Assembly (NCBI RefSeq): GCF_018860345.1
Contig: NZ_JAHKPJ010000016.1
Coordinates: 248,001 to 312,000, forward strand
Length of the DNA stretch: 64,000 nucleotides
Direction: 5' to 3'
Source: Psychrosphaera sp. F3M07
Lineage (GTDB): Bacteria > Pseudomonadota > Gammaproteobacteria > Enterobacterales > Alteromonadaceae
The notes beneath the pieces were generated by a model. It was not told where the DNA came from. It saw nothing but the letters and a program-made list of their open reading frames with translations, and ran no database searches. The stretch's first letter is position 1. Each line of letters opens with the position of its first letter. Below, one piece after another: positions 48,364 through 58,951 of the stretch. The position numbers were made by a program, and so were the translations under genes.

Positions 48364-49299
48364 ATGGGGTTACCAGAACAAGATTCATCTAATATTGGAT
48401 TACAAGACGCGATTGTTCAATATAAAACAAGAATTGAGCAGTTCTTAACACAAGAGTTAAGTGCTGCCACAGTTGATGAAATCATCTTAAAAGAGGCAAT
48501 GGAATATTCGTTGTTATTAGGCGGCAAGCGCCTTCGCCCATTTTTGGTTTATGCCACTGGCGGATTATTCAAAGCAGACTTGCACGACTTAGATGCGCCA
48601 GCCGCTGCATTAGAAGCCATCCATACTTATAGCTTGATCCATGATGATCTTCCCGCGATGGATGATGACGAATTGCGACGAGGCAGTCCAACCTGTCATA
48701 TCAAATTTGATGAAGCCACTGCAATTTTAGCCGGTGATACCCTGCAGTCTTTTGCATTTAATGTTTTATCTTCACATGATTACCAGCAAGTGACTGCGCC
48801 CCAGATTGTAAAGATGTTTAGCTTATTAACCCAAGCCGCAACGGACATGTGTGCTGGACAATCAATCGACTTACAACAAACCAATACATTAAATACCACT
48901 GAATTAGAAACCGATGTTTTATTAATTAATTTAAAAGAAATGCATCGTTTAAAAACAGGTGCCCTGATCAAGTCAGCAGTATTATTAGGTGCCACTTGTG
49001 GTAACGCTAACGAACAAGAGATTGAAATTTTAAGTCAATATGCCGATGCTATTGGACTGGCATTTCAAGTTTGGGATGATGTATTAGACATCACTTCAGA
49101 CACTCTTACCTTAGGTAAACCGCAAGGTTCCGATGTGGCTGCAAATAAAACCACCTATCCTGCGTTGCTTGGGCTTGACGGTGCCAGAATAAAAGCTAAA
49201 AATTTAATTACGCAAGCAGTACACGCTTTGCAACAATTACCGTACAATACGCAGCAATTAGAGCAACTCGCTTATTACATCATTGAACGAGACCATTAA
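48364..49299 (+). CDS. ispA: Farnesyl diphosphate synthase
   Basis: A 311-residue trans-prenyltransferase building farnesyl diphosphate from IPP and DMAPP. The first aspartate-rich motif is [14 protein letters not shown] with the chain-length region IHTYSLIH before it; the second is DDVLDITSD. '[17 protein letters not shown]' binds IPP. The start overlaps the ribosome region of xseB, and dxs follows after 8 bp. Confidence 0.97.
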   Translation: MGLPEQDSSNIGLQDAIVQYKTRIEQFLTQELSAATVDEIILKEAMEYSLLLGGKRLRPFLVYATGGLFKADLHDLDAPAAALEAIHTYSLIHDDLPAMDDDELRRGSPTCHIKFDEATAILAGDTLQSFAFNVLSSHDYQQVTAPQIVKMFSLLTQAATDMCAGQSIDLQQTNTLNTTELETDVLLINLKEMHRLKTGALIKSAVLLGATCGNANEQEIEILSQYADAIGLAFQVWDDVLDITSDTLTLGKPQGSDVAANKTTYPALLGLDGARIKAKNLITQAVHALQQLPYNTQQLEQLAYYIIERDH

Positions 49300-49307
49300 G
49301 TTCACTT

Positions 49308-51194
49308 ATGACAGTAGACATTTCAAGTTACCCGAATTTACAAAAAGCGTTAACCCCTCCGCAGTTACGTAAAGTCCCTCAAGAACAGTTGGGCTTAGTA
49401 TGCAAAGAGTTACGCGACTATTTATTAAGTTCGGTAAGTAAAAGTTCAGGCCATTTTGCCTCAGGACTTGGCACAGTAGAACTCACTGTTGCGTTGCATT
49501 ACGTATATAACACTCCGTACGACCGAATAATTTGGGATGTAGGTCATCAAGCTTACCCGCACAAAATTATTACCGGTCGAGCCGATAAAATTCATAGTAT
49601 TCGTCAAAAAGACGGACTTCATCCATTCCCTTGGCGTGAAGAAAGTGAATACGACACGTTAAGTGTGGGTCATTCTTCAACGTCTATTAGTGCGGCATTA
49701 GGCATGGCTGTTGGTGCACAAGCGGCCCATAAAGCTGATCCAAGCCAAGACATCAGAAAAGTCTGTGCGGTTATTGGCGATGGTGCTATGACGGCAGGTA
49801 TGGCTTTTGAAGCGATGAATCATGCAGGTGATATTAAACCGGATATGTTAGTTGTCCTTAATGATAACGACATGTCTATTTCTGAAAACGTAGGTGCGTT
49901 AAATAGCCACATGGCTAAACTGCTTTCTGGCAGCCTTTATACTACGTTTAGAGAAAGCAGCAAAAAACTGTTAAGTGGCCTTCCTCCAATCAAAGAATTA
50001 GCCGGACGTGCCGAAGAACATTTAAAAGGCATGGTTGTACCAAGTACTATATTTGAAGAACTTGGTTTTAATTATATTGGTCCAATTGACGGGCACGATG
50101 TAAAAGGTCTGGTCGATACCCTACGTAACATGCGTAATTTATCTGGCCCACAGTTTTTACATATAGTGACCAAAAAAGGCAAAGGTTATGAACCTGCCGA
50201 ACAAGATCCAATTAAATATCATGCAGTGCCTAAATTTGATCCGACGTTAACGTCTTTACCTGCATCTAAAAATAGCCAACCAACTTATTCTAAAATATTT
50301 GGCGATTGGTTATGTGATATGGCGGGGCAAGATCCTAAATTAATGGCTGTGACACCGGCCATGCGTGAAGGCTCTGGCATGGTTGCCTTTTCTAAACAGT
50401 TCCCAGAACAATACTTTGATGTTGCCATTGCAGAACAACATGCTGTTACTTATGCCGCGGGATTAGCCTGTGAAGGATTTAATCCGGTTGTGGCTATCTA
50501 TTCTAGTTTCTTGCAACGCGCTTATGATCAATTAATCCATGATGTAGCCATCATGAATTTACCTGTATTATTTGCCATTGATAGAGCCGGTATTGTAGGT
50601 GCCGACGGGCCAACTCACCAAGGCACATTTGATTTAAGCTTTTTACGTTGCATTCCAAACTTAGTGATCATGACACCAAGCGATGAAAATGAATGTCGTC
50701 AAATGTTATACACGGGTCACATGTTAGATAAACCAGCTGCGGTTCGATACCCTAGAGGGGTTGGTCGTGGTGTGGAAGCTCAAAAGATAATGGTTGAACT
50801 TGAAGTCGGCAAAGCCAATATCGTGTCTGACACCGCACAAGATAAATTAGTTATTTTAAACTTTGGAACGTTTTTGGCTGAAGCTGAGATTGCCGCTGAA
50901 CAATTAAATGCATCCGTGGTTGATATGCGATTTGTTAAACCAATGGACTTAGCTTTATTAGATAAAGTTGCAGCTCAATACAAAACCATAGTCACTATTG
51001 AAGACAATGCCATTGCAGGCGGAGCGGGTTCTGGGGTTAATGAATACCTTAACGCTAAAGGATTTAATAACTCGGTATTAAATATTGGCTTACCTGATCA
51101 GTTTATTAAACACGGTACCCAAGAAGAAATTTACCAAGAACTCTTGTTAGATGCTAAAGGGTTACGACAACAAATTGAAACCTTTATAAAATAA
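49308..51194 (+). CDS. dxs: 1-deoxy-D-xylulose-5-phosphate synthase
   Basis: A 628-residue thiamine-diphosphate enzyme, the first and limiting step of the MEP isoprenoid pathway. The ThDP motif runs from [13 protein letters not shown] to the Asn of [10 protein letters not shown]. '[19 protein letters not shown]' holds the catalytic glutamate, and C-terminal transketolase domain follows. Length matches the family (E. coli 620). It is the last gene of the operon. Confidence 0.98.
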   Translation: MTVDISSYPNLQKALTPPQLRKVPQEQLGLVCKELRDYLLSSVSKSSGHFASGLGTVELTVALHYVYNTPYDRIIWDVGHQAYPHKIITGRADKIHSIRQKDGLHPFPWREESEYDTLSVGHSSTSISAALGMAVGAQAAHKADPSQDIRKVCAVIGDGAMTAGMAFEAMNHAGDIKPDMLVVLNDNDMSISENVGALNSHMAKLLSGSLYTTFRESSKKLLSGLPPIKELAGRAEEHLKGMVVPSTIFEELGFNYIGPIDGHDVKGLVDTLRNMRNLSGPQFLHIVTKKGKGYEPAEQDPIKYHAVPKFDPTLTSLPASKNSQPTYSKIFGDWLCDMAGQDPKLMAVTPAMREGSGMVAFSKQFPEQYFDVAIAEQHAVTYAAGLACEGFNPVVAIYSSFLQRAYDQLIHDVAIMNLPVLFAIDRAGIVGADGPTHQGTFDLSFLRCIPNLVIMTPSDENECRQMLYTGHMLDKPAAVRYPRGVGRGVEAQKIMVELEVGKANIVSDTAQDKLVILNFGTFLAEAEIAAEQLNASVVDMRFVKPMDLALLDKVAAQYKTIVTIEDNAIAGGAGSGVNEYLNAKGFNNSVLNIGLPDQFIKHGTQEEIYQELLLDAKGLRQQIETFIK

Positions 51195-51195
51195 T

Positions 51196-51235
51196 AAAAA
51201 ACAACCACTAGTGCAGCTCAGTTTGCTCTAGTGGT
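51196..51235 (-). terminator. Terminator of the cyd operon
   Basis: ACCACTAG (51204-51211) / CTAGTGGT (51228-51235) with an inner GCA/TGC pair; on the minus strand it is followed by TTGTTTTTTATTATTTT. It lies 19 bp after the cydC stop and between the convergent dxs and cydC, so it may serve both. Confidence 0.82.
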
Positions 51236-51253
51236 CATCCCTCAACTAAATGG

Positions 51254-52813
51254 TTAATAGCTATCTAGGTCTATTTTATTATCAAAGTTTAACCCTTCCG
51301 GGTAAATATGGCTTGCAATGATCACACAACGAGAGGTTGTTAAAGAGTTGATGACATTAACGACCTTATCGATATTTTGTTGATCTAACCCTTCAAATGG
51401 CTCATCCAATAATATATACCGTTTAGTCGATAATATCGCTCTTGCCAAACCAAGCCGTTTAGTTTCACCACCTGACAACTGACGACCACCGCTCCCCACC
51501 CATTGTTCCAAATTTGATAACTGGTCTAATCCCACTGTTTTTAATACCTCAATCAACTTGTTATCGTCTATTAAACTATTGGCATTACGATGGGCTGAGT
51601 GTTGTGCAAGCTGTAAGTTTTGCCTTAACGTACCGGATAGAACATACGGAGTTTGCTCGACATAAAGTACATCATCCAAAATGCACTTATCAGAAAAACT
51701 AGACTCAGCCTTTCTTTCATTGTACTTATCCTTTATAGACCTTGAATTCAAAAATAAATCACCATCAAAATCAATCAATCCTGCAATAGCTTTAAACAAC
51801 CTAGATTTACCAGAACCAGAACTGCCAGCAATTAGATGCAATTGTTGCTCTGCAAAGGTGATATCTAGCTCCTTACTTGCACTTCCTTTTGGTTTAAATT
51901 GTTTTAATTCTATCGATTCAATTTTATCTTTGACACGAGAGTTACTTATAGTTGAGTAATTAGAATTAATAATTTTATTGCCAATTATGTAATCGTGTAA
52001 CCTATGATGGCTGAAAAATGTCCGTCCAAACCAGTCCAAAGCTCCTAGTAAAGCCATAGGTAGAATCATAACAATTGGTGTGTTATTACCTAAGGTATTC
52101 ATCTTGATAACCAATAAGGTTATACAAAATAAACTTAGTATTAATAACCCAGAAATTGCCCATTCAATCTTTACCTGATTCGTTTGTACATTCTTGTAAA
52201 GTGCACTCGCATCTGGGTGTTGGAGATTTTTCTGCATATGCCAAATATTAGCGGCGTCAAAATGATGTTCAATTTGTGACTCTAAACTCGTTCTAATTTG
52301 TTGTTTTTTTTGCGCTAATACTAAACCTGACATAATCAGCCAAATATAGATAAGTAAAGCCATAGTTAAGAATATTAACCAAGGCACAGAAAAAGCCACC
52401 AATTGCCAAAGTACAAAACCGGTTAATAACAACAAAGACAATAACGCCCCGGCATTTTGATTGATCCAGCCGGTCCAAATAGATGCTACATCTTGAGATT
52501 GATAATTAAGCTTGTCCGTATCAGAGGCTCTCGAAACAGATGTACTCCCTTGCATATTATTAAACAAAGATAAACGAAGGTGAGCTAAACTTTCTAATAA
52601 TTGATGATGTGATAACCACATCTCGCCATACCCACTGGCTATACGCATTAAAGCTAACGCCCTAATGATCACGGCCGGCAACATATAATTAAAACTGACT
52701 CCGGCTACGGCACTAGCAGCAATAAACCAAGAAGACACCAACAACAAAGTAAGTCCAGATAAAGCATGAACTAAAGCTAATATCAGAGCGATTATAGGTT
52801 TTTTAGTTAACAT
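51254..52813 (-). CDS. cydC: ABC exporter subunit CydC
   Basis: A heterodimeric ABC exporter half of 519 residues: six membrane helices (about 5-285) and a C-terminal ATPase with Walker A GSSGSGKS, signature LSGGETKRLGLARA and Walker B YILLDEPFEGLDQ. With CydD it exports glutathione/cysteine to keep the periplasm reduced for cytochrome bd assembly. I choose the ATG at 52813, which overlaps the cydD stop (ATGTTAA); an in-frame ATG 14 codons upstream is inside cydD. It is shorter than E. coli CydC (573). Confidence 0.93.
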   Translation of the reverse strand: MLTKKPIIALILALVHALSGLTLLLVSSWFIAASAVAGVSFNYMLPAVIIRALALMRIASGYGEMWLSHHQLLESLAHLRLSLFNNMQGSTSVSRASDTDKLNYQSQDVASIWTGWINQNAGALLSLLLLTGFVLWQLVAFSVPWLIFLTMALLIYIWLIMSGLVLAQKKQQIRTSLESQIEHHFDAANIWHMQKNLQHPDASALYKNVQTNQVKIEWAISGLLILSLFCITLLVIKMNTLGNNTPIVMILPMALLGALDWFGRTFFSHHRLHDYIIGNKIINSNYSTISNSRVKDKIESIELKQFKPKGSASKELDITFAEQQLHLIAGSSGSGKSRLFKAIAGLIDFDGDLFLNSRSIKDKYNERKAESSFSDKCILDDVLYVEQTPYVLSGTLRQNLQLAQHSAHRNANSLIDDNKLIEVLKTVGLDQLSNLEQWVGSGGRQLSGGETKRLGLARAILSTKRYILLDEPFEGLDQQNIDKVVNVINSLTTSRCVIIASHIYPEGLNFDNKIDLDSY

Positions 52814-54438
52814 AAGGTATCGCCTTGAAAAATTTCTCCGTTTTCGATTAACCAACGTCGATTAAACCATGACGAAGGCAGAGGTTTATGTGAGGCCCAA
52901 ATACGCGTTTTGTTTTGTGTTAATTGGTGGATTAATAAAGCCAAAGTGTCATGTTGCTGCTCGGTCAAATGCGCTGTTGGTTCATCTAATAGTATAACAT
53001 CTGATGGTTGTAACAATGCCCTTGCTAAGTTTAAACGTTGGGCTTCTCCTCCCGATAATATTGGATTTTCCCCCATTAGAGTATCAATCCCTAACGGTAA
53101 AGATTTTATTTTTTTACTCAACTGAACTTGCTCTAACATTAACCAAAGTTGTGAATCTGGAATGTCTTGACCCATTGATAAATTCTCTCTAACACTGCTA
53201 GGTAAAATAGTTGGTTTTTGGCTAATTAATACCACGGTACCTGGTAATTGATGTGTTGCTTGCCTTAGTCCCATTAAGGCATCCAATAACACACTTTTAC
53301 CCGCCCCAGATCGCCCGGTTAATAAAACACTATCTTGGCCATTCAAATCCAACGATTCAGCCTTAATTGAAGGAACTGAAATTGCAAAACTATGCCAACG
53401 AGTATCATTAAACGTCATTGGTTTAGCTCCCCATCGTTTGCTGTCAGATGCATTTATCAAACTAAACTTGGGATTAGATTTGATCACTGGGAGCATAGCT
53501 TCCACTGCAGCTTCAGCTTCACTTTTTTGATGATACAAACGCCCTAGTGTTTTTAGTTCAGCAAATAATAAAGGCGTCACGAGCAACAGGTATAATCCAT
53601 TATGGAAAGTGATGTCAGGACCAATTGATAATTCTCCTAACAGCGAAAAACCAATATAAACAGCAACTAATGCCATAGAAATAGTTGCAAAAAAATCCAA
53701 TACCGTTGAAGACAGAAAAGCCAAACTGACCACTCTCATTGTCTGTCTATTAACTAAATCACTCGCCTTAGCAAGGCGTTTAGACTCGACTTCATGTTGA
53801 TCAAAAGTGGTGAGTAAGGTTAAGGCTTTTAATCTATCGACAAATAACCCACCTAACCTCTCTAGACTAATAAAATGTTTACGATGTAAATTAGCGGCAC
53901 CGTGTCCAACCAGGATCATAAAAATAGGCACAATAGGTAAAGTAATCAATAATATGAGCGCGACAAACCAATTAATCGGAAATATTATTGAAATCACAAA
54001 AATAGGGAATAGGACCGAAATGTATTTTTGACTGGTATATTGGCTTACATACTGAGCGATTGACGGGATATGTTTTAAATAAACTTGTTGCCAGAAAAAA
54101 CTAGAATACCTTCTAGCTAACGCATGCTGTTGTGCGTCCAAATTAACATTGATTTGTTGCTGTAAATCCAATTCAATTACAGCATTTAGTTTGCTTAATT
54201 GATTTTCAGAAACATGCCTAAGCACAATCCAAACTAACGAACTAAGGACAAATGCTAAGGAAGATTCATTGTTCACACCAGCATGACCTACAATGAGGTC
54301 ATGCATGAGGTTAGAGAAATACCAGAAGCACGTTACTTGCCCAATAAAATATCCTAACTTTACAACCAATAACTTTATCAAAGAATTCCGATAACGGTTC
54401 TGAAGTTGTTTTAGCCAAATAACGCCTTCTGTATCCAA
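52807..54438 (-). CDS. cydD: ABC exporter subunit CydD
   Basis: A 543-residue partner of CydC with an N-terminal six-helix membrane domain and a C-terminal ATPase (Walker A GRSGAGKS, signature LSGGEAQRLNLARA, Walker B VILLDEPTAHL). The switch histidine is seen as ASHKPLPSS. The start is TTG at 54438, 6 bp after the cydX stop; no strong ribosome site is visible, so coupling to cydX translation is likely. Confidence 0.93.
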   Translation of the reverse strand: MDTEGVIWLKQLQNRYRNSLIKLLVVKLGYFIGQVTCFWYFSNLMHDLIVGHAGVNNESSLAFVLSSLVWIVLRHVSENQLSKLNAVIELDLQQQINVNLDAQQHALARRYSSFFWQQVYLKHIPSIAQYVSQYTSQKYISVLFPIFVISIIFPINWFVALILLITLPIVPIFMILVGHGAANLHRKHFISLERLGGLFVDRLKALTLLTTFDQHEVESKRLAKASDLVNRQTMRVVSLAFLSSTVLDFFATISMALVAVYIGFSLLGELSIGPDITFHNGLYLLLVTPLLFAELKTLGRLYHQKSEAEAAVEAMLPVIKSNPKFSLINASDSKRWGAKPMTFNDTRWHSFAISVPSIKAESLDLNGQDSVLLTGRSGAGKSVLLDALMGLRQATHQLPGTVVLISQKPTILPSSVRENLSMGQDIPDSQLWLMLEQVQLSKKIKSLPLGIDTLMGENPILSGGEAQRLNLARALLQPSDVILLDEPTAHLTEQQHDTLALLIHQLTQNKTRIWASHKPLPSSWFNRRWLIENGEIFQGDTLC

Positions 54439-54444
54439 TCTATA

Positions 54445-54552
54445 TTACTCTTCTGTTCTGTCCATATCTTCGGTAGATTCCAACCAAAGTGCGTTTATAA
54501 TGCCAAATGAACAAGCTAATAACACGCCTAAAATCCAAGTGAAATACCACAT
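54445..54552 (-). CDS. cydX: Cytochrome bd small subunit CydX
   Basis: A 35-residue single-helix membrane protein starting MWYFTWILGVLL and ending in a charged tail (ESTEDMDRTEE). The WYFxWxLG opening is diagnostic for CydX/CbdX, which sits against CydA and stabilises the haem site. It begins behind AAGGAGACACAAAT and lies 12 bp after cydB and 6 bp before cydD, the usual position. Confidence 0.93.
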   Translation of the reverse strand: MWYFTWILGVLLACSFGIINALWLESTEDMDRTEE

Positions 54553-54564
54553 ATTTGTGTCTCC

Positions 54565-55701
54565 TTAATAACTTGTGTGTGATTGGTTTAGGTCGCTTTG
54601 TTTAATGCGACCACGCATCACATAGTAACTGTATGTTGTATAGGCCAAAATAAGTGGCACAAAAATACACGCGACAAAAAACATAATTTTTAATGTTAAT
54701 AGACTAGATGTTGCATCCCATAACGTTAAACTTGCTTGCGGCATTGTGCTGCTAGGCAATAAAAATGGGAACATTGAAAAACCAGCCGTTAAAATAACCC
54801 CAGCGATAACCACTGAACTAGCAATAAATGCCAAGCCAGGTTTATTTTTAATAGAAAAATAACTACAACCTAATCCAGCTAAAATGGCTGCCAGAGGTGC
54901 TAAGACCATCCATGGGTATTTACTATAGTTTGCCAACCAAGCCCCAGCTTGTACTGTGACCTCTTTGTTCATTGGGTTACTGGTTGCAAGCGTATCAATT
55001 TTGGATGTGATCACATATCCATCAACACCTAATGACAGATATATGCCTGCGAGTATGAACAAGATAACGGTAGAAAGTGATAAATACACCGATACAGATT
55101 GAGCTCGTTGGTAAATCACTCCATCCGTTTTTAGTTGCAACCAAGTAGCGCCATGGTTAAGCAACATAGCTACAGACACTAGACCAGACAATAAGGCAAA
55201 AGGTGTTAATAATCCCCAAAAACTCCCTGTATAAGTTGATTTAAGCATGTCATCAAAGTGAAATGGAATACCTAATAACAAGTTACCAAAAGCAACACCA
55301 AAAATAAGAGCAGGGATAATTCCACCTGCAAACAACGCCCAATCCCAAGATTTTCTCCAGGTAGGATTGATAAGTTTACTGCGGTAATCAAACCCCAACG
55401 GCCTCATCCACAGTGCAATTAAAGTAATCGCTAACGCAATGTACAATCCGGAGAAAGCAGTTGCATATACTAATGGCCATGCGGCAAAAATAGCACCACC
55501 GGCAGTTACAAACCAAACCTGATTTCCTTCCCAATGTGGACCTATGGTATTGATCATGACTCTGCGCTCTTTATCAGTTCGTCCCACTAAAGTTAACAAC
55601 GCCCCAACACCTAAATCAAACCCATCAGTTACGGCAAACCCGATTAACAATACACCGACTAATACCCACCAAATGACTCGTAAAGTTTCATAATCAATCA
55701 T
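54565..55701 (-). CDS. cydB: Cytochrome bd ubiquinol oxidase subunit II
   Basis: A 378-residue inner-membrane protein with about eight or nine helices. '[40 protein letters not shown]' (in part) and '[13 protein letters not shown]' are CydB landmarks. Length matches E. coli CydB (379). Its ATG overlaps the cydA stop (ATGA). Confidence 0.98.
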   Translation of the reverse strand: MIDYETLRVIWWVLVGVLLIGFAVTDGFDLGVGALLTLVGRTDKERRVMINTIGPHWEGNQVWFVTAGGAIFAAWPLVYATAFSGLYIALAITLIALWMRPLGFDYRSKLINPTWRKSWDWALFAGGIIPALIFGVAFGNLLLGIPFHFDDMLKSTYTGSFWGLLTPFALLSGLVSVAMLLNHGATWLQLKTDGVIYQRAQSVSVYLSLSTVILFILAGIYLSLGVDGYVITSKIDTLATSNPMNKEVTVQAGAWLANYSKYPWMVLAPLAAILAGLGCSYFSIKNKPGLAFIASSVVIAGVILTAGFSMFPFLLPSSTMPQASLTLWDATSSLLTLKIMFFVACIFVPLILAYTTYSYYVMRGRIKQSDLNQSHTSY

Positions 55702-57287
55702 TTGTCATCTCCATTTATTACCATTTCATCTAACAATTGAGCTTCTTTGTCTAATTCAGCTTGCTCTAATGCAACTTGGCTCGGACCTTTTTTCGCGTAT
55801 TTTTGCATAAGATAAAATGCAACAATAAACATCACAGTATAAAATAATGTATAGGAAACTATGGTCAAAATGACGTCCGCCTCAGTAAGATTTGAGACTG
55901 AAGTATGCACAGGCAAAATTTCAGCAATTGACCAAGGTTGGCGACCGTACTCAGCAACAAACCACCCTGCTTCAGATGCAATCCATGGTAAAGGTAAGCC
56001 CCAAAGAGCAATCTTCAATAACCATTTAGGTTTCGTGATTTGATGTTTAGTTGAGTAATAAAATGCACAGGCAAAAATGAACAACATCATAAAACCAGAG
56101 GCTACCATAATACGAAAACTCCAAAATAACGGTGTTGTCTTTGGTATAGAATAATTAACCGCTTTATCTATCGCTTCTTTACTCGGATTTGCTACATCAT
56201 CCGTGAACGGTTCTAACAACATGGCATACCCCATATCCTTTTGGTGTAATTCAAATGTACGAATTTGTTCCTCTGTAGCCGTTTTATTTCTCACTGAATC
56301 TAAAAGTACATAGGATTCAATGCCCGATATAATGCGCTCTCTATTTAGCGCTTTATGGTCTTTTAATCCCATAATTTCTTCATCAAAAGAACGTGTGGCG
56401 ATAAGCCCCATTAACCAAGGTATTCTTACCGCATAATCAACAGTTTCATTTTCATCATCTGGTAAACCAAATAAGGTGAATGGTGCTGGAGCTGGATGCG
56501 TATCAAATTCAGCTTCTACAGCCGCTAATTTTACTTTTTGCACATCGCCTAACTCATAACCACTCTCATCACCCAAAACAATCACTGATAACGTTGCAGC
56601 TAAACCAAAACTTGCGGCAATAGCAAATGAACGTCTAGCAAACGCAATATCTTTTTTGTTTAATAAGTAATAACTAGAGATAGCCAATACAAACATTGCA
56701 CCAGTTACATAACCTGCAGAAACGGTATGAACAAACTTAACTTGAGCAACAGGATTAAAGATCACTTCTGCAAAGTTAGTCATTTCCATTCGCATTGATT
56801 CAACATTAAATTCGGCACCGATAGGGTATTGCATCCAACCATTGGCAATCAAAATCCATAATGCCGACAAGTTAGAGCCGATTGCCACTAACCAAGTTGT
56901 TATTAAATGTTTTCCCTTTGACATTTTATCCCAGCCAAAGAAAAACAAACCTACAAAGGTTGATTCTAGGAAGAACGCCATCAAACCTTCAATGGCTAAA
57001 GGTGCACCAAATATATCTCCGACATAATGTGAATAATAAGCCCAGTTCATACCAAACTGGAATTCCATTGTTAACCCTGTCGCGACACCAATGGCAAAGT
57101 TAATGCCAAATAACTTTCCCCAAAACTTGGTCATTTCTTTGTATATTTCTTTACCTGTCATTACATAGACAGATTCCATAATAGCTAACAAGAAACTTAA
57201 CCCTAGTGTTAGGGGGACAAATATAAAATGAAACATTGCTGTAAGAGCAAACTGAAATCTTGACAGTTCAACTAGAGCTTCGTTCAT
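55698..57287 (-). CDS. cydA: Cytochrome bd ubiquinol oxidase subunit I
   Basis: A 529-residue haem-bearing subunit of the oxygen-scavenging quinol oxidase. Conserved elements are [20 protein letters not shown] (haem b595 ligand His near residue 20), 'GWMQYPIG' and the Q-loop region (about 250-380). I place the start at the ATG at 57287, which has GGAG 8-9 bp upstream; an ATG four codons earlier lacks a ribosome site. It is the first gene of cydAB-cydX-cydDC. The upstream region carries FNR-like and sigma-54-like sites. Confidence 0.97.
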   Translation of the reverse strand: MNEALVELSRFQFALTAMFHFIFVPLTLGLSFLLAIMESVYVMTGKEIYKEMTKFWGKLFGINFAIGVATGLTMEFQFGMNWAYYSHYVGDIFGAPLAIEGLMAFFLESTFVGLFFFGWDKMSKGKHLITTWLVAIGSNLSALWILIANGWMQYPIGAEFNVESMRMEMTNFAEVIFNPVAQVKFVHTVSAGYVTGAMFVLAISSYYLLNKKDIAFARRSFAIAASFGLAATLSVIVLGDESGYELGDVQKVKLAAVEAEFDTHPAPAPFTLFGLPDDENETVDYAVRIPWLMGLIATRSFDEEIMGLKDHKALNRERIISGIESYVLLDSVRNKTATEEQIRTFELHQKDMGYAMLLEPFTDDVANPSKEAIDKAVNYSIPKTTPLFWSFRIMVASGFMMLFIFACAFYYSTKHQITKPKWLLKIALWGLPLPWIASEAGWFVAEYGRQPWSIAEILPVHTSVSNLTEADVILTIVSYTLFYTVMFIVAFYLMQKYAKKGPSQVALEQAELDKEAQLLDEMVINGDDK

Positions 57288-57362
57288 ACCAATCTCCATG
57301 TTCGACTAATTAATTTAGTCCAATTTATAATTAACTTTTGCTCAACAGCATCAGTGACGGTT

Positions 57363-57376
57363 CGACATAAGTGTCA
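57363..57376. promoter_or_regulatory. TGACA/TGTCA site 3 in the cyd region
   Basis: CGACATAAGTGTCA contains the inverted repeat GACA-N4-TGTC; read on the minus strand it starts TGACACTTATG, the same 11-mer as site 2 at 57497. It overlaps the predicted sigma-54 start point. Confidence 0.45.
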
Positions 57377-57386
57377 AAGTACATAT

Positions 57387-57402
57387 AGCAAATAACGAAC
57401 CA
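57387..57402 (-). promoter_or_regulatory. Sigma-54-like -24/-12 promoter of cydA
   Basis: On the minus strand TGGTTCGTTATTTGCT keeps the invariant GG and GC with the required 10-bp separation and the TTGC of the -12 element; CAC after GG is not conserved. It lies about 100 bp before the cydA start and is matched by a divergent sigma-54 activator gene. Confidence 0.5.
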
Positions 57403-57439
57403 AACAAACAAACTAAATTTAACTATACAAAACAATAAG

Positions 57440-57453
57440 TTAATCTAGATCAA
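57440..57453 (-). promoter_or_regulatory. FNR-like box upstream of cydA
   Basis: TTAATCTAGATCAA differs from the FNR/EtrA consensus (TTGAT-N4-ATCAA) at one base. It lies in the cydA promoter region, consistent with low-oxygen control of cytochrome bd. Confidence 0.55.
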
Positions 57454-57475
57454 TATTTTACACCAAAACCTACAC

Positions 57476-57510
57476 TGTCATTAATGACAATACGAATGAC
57501 ACTTATGACA
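57476..57510. promoter_or_regulatory. Paired TGTCA/TGACA sites, candidate enhancer
   Basis: A perfect palindrome TGTCATTAATGACA (57476-57489) is followed 7 bp later by TGACACTTATGACA (57497-57510). They lie about 100-135 bp upstream of the predicted cydA sigma-54 start, the normal distance for NtrC-type activator sites, and 67-101 bp before the regulator's own ATG. Confidence 0.55.
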
Positions 57511-57576
57511 GTTTATTTGTATAACCAATAAGTTTATGTCATATTAAATTCTACGTTTAATTATCTTACTCTGACC

Positions 57577-58878
57577 ATGAATATTTCAGTGATACAGTCG
57601 ACCATTGATGCAATTGAAAAGCCGGTCATATTTATTAACACCGACTACACCATTAAAGCCGTCAATCAGGCGTATCGTGATGTTTATCATAAAGAAGTAA
57701 TTTTAGGCACGAGTCGTTGTTATGAGATATCACACAACAGTCATCAACCATGCGATAAGGCTGGAGAAAGCTGTCCAATGCAAACCTGTATCAATACAGG
57801 AAAATCATCCAGCGTTGTGCATGTTCATCACACTGAAAAAGGCAAACAGTTTTGCGATATTTTGATGAAACCAATAACTGACGATGATGGTATTACGATT
57901 GGCTATCTTGAAATTCTTGAGGATATTAAATTTGCATCTACCAACATGCAAAAAAACAAGATGATTGGTAACAGTAAGCCATTTCTGCACTTACTAAAAC
58001 AAGTTAACCGAGCCGCAAAATCAAACATATCAGTATTATTACAAGGTCAAACTGGTACGGGTAAAGAGTTGGTGGCCAAAGCCCTTCATAACCAAAGTCA
58101 GCGTAGCGAAAAGCCTTTCGTCATAATTGAATGCACTGGATTAAACGAAAATTTATTTGAATCTGAATTATTCGGTCACGACAAAGGCGCTTTCACCGGC
58201 GCGACTCAAAGTAAAAATGGATTAATCGATTTAGCAAACGGCGGTACCGTATTTTTTGATGAAATTGGCGATGTCCCTTTAAACATGCAAGTAAAATTAT
58301 TAAGGTTGCTTGAAACTAAAAGTTATCGTGCTGTGGGTAGTTTGAAACAGAAAAGTTCTGACTTTCGTTTTTTAGCCGCAAGCCATAAAAATTTATTAGA
58401 AATGGTAAAAAAAGGGGAATTTAGAGAAGATCTTTATTATCGAATTGCTGGTTTTCCAATTCATCTTCCTTCTTTAAATGAGCGAGCGAGCGATATAACT
58501 TTGTTAGCTCAATATTTTTTAAAACACTCGGACAACCCTTTTAAATACTTCAGTGCAACAGCCCTTAAAAAATTAAGCCTATACAGCTTTCCCGGCAATA
58601 TTAGAGAGTTGAAAAATGTAGTGGAACAAGCATCGTTATTAGCGGATGAAGACGAAATACAACAAGACGATCTACCGACATATATTTTTGCGGATCCACA
58701 AATAGAAAATGGTGACTTTTCAAGTGACCTCATGTCCCTAGAAAAGGTTGAGAAACAGCATTTGATTAAATCTATACGCAATTCAGACTTATCTGCAGAA
58801 TTACTTGCCGATAAATTAGGAATTGGTGTTAGGACGTTTTATCGTAAATTACAAAAATATGGAATCAACATTAAATAA
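57577..58878 (+). CDS. PAS-type sigma-54-dependent activator
   Basis: A 433-residue NtrC-family enhancer-binding protein. The N-terminal PAS-like domain (1-115) has a cysteine/histidine cluster: Cys48, His53, His56, Cys59, Cys66, Cys71 and Cys93, in the pattern C-x10-C-x6-C-x4-C. The AAA+ domain (about 128-365) has Walker A GQTGTGKE (157-164), the sigma-54-contacting GAFTGA (204-209) and VFFDEIGDV. A Fis-type helix-turn-helix closes the protein (about 395-430). There is no receiver domain, so it probably senses a ligand, metal or redox state directly. It is divergent from cydA, whose promoter region carries likely binding sites. Confidence 0.93.
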   Translation: MNISVIQSTIDAIEKPVIFINTDYTIKAVNQAYRDVYHKEVILGTSRCYEISHNSHQPCDKAGESCPMQTCINTGKSSSVVHVHHTEKGKQFCDILMKPITDDDGITIGYLEILEDIKFASTNMQKNKMIGNSKPFLHLLKQVNRAAKSNISVLLQGQTGTGKELVAKALHNQSQRSEKPFVIIECTGLNENLFESELFGHDKGAFTGATQSKNGLIDLANGGTVFFDEIGDVPLNMQVKLLRLLETKSYRAVGSLKQKSSDFRFLAASHKNLLEMVKKGEFREDLYYRIAGFPIHLPSLNERASDITLLAQYFLKHSDNPFKYFSATALKKLSLYSFPGNIRELKNVVEQASLLADEDEIQQDDLPTYIFADPQIENGDFSSDLMSLEKVEKQHLIKSIRNSDLSAELLADKLGIGVRTFYRKLQKYGINIK

Positions 58879-58895
58879 GTGTTTAATGTAGTTGG

Positions 58896-58932
58896 AGTTG
58901 GCTAAACCGTTATTAAACGAGATTAGCCAACT
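58896..58932. terminator. Hairpin between the sigma-54 regulator and metY
   Basis: AGTTGGCTAA (58896-58905) / TTAGCCAACT (58923-58932), 10 bp, with an inner CGTT/AACG stem. It lies between two convergent genes and has only a short T-run (CTTT), so it is a possible bidirectional terminator. Confidence 0.6.
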
Positions 58933-58951
58933 TTGGATTCAATTATTACTG

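Noticed and set aside
57476-57489. NorR-type site (GT-N7-AC)
   Set aside because: The palindrome TGTCATTAATGACA has GT and AC separated by 8 bases, not 7, and the regulator lacks a NorR GAF domain.
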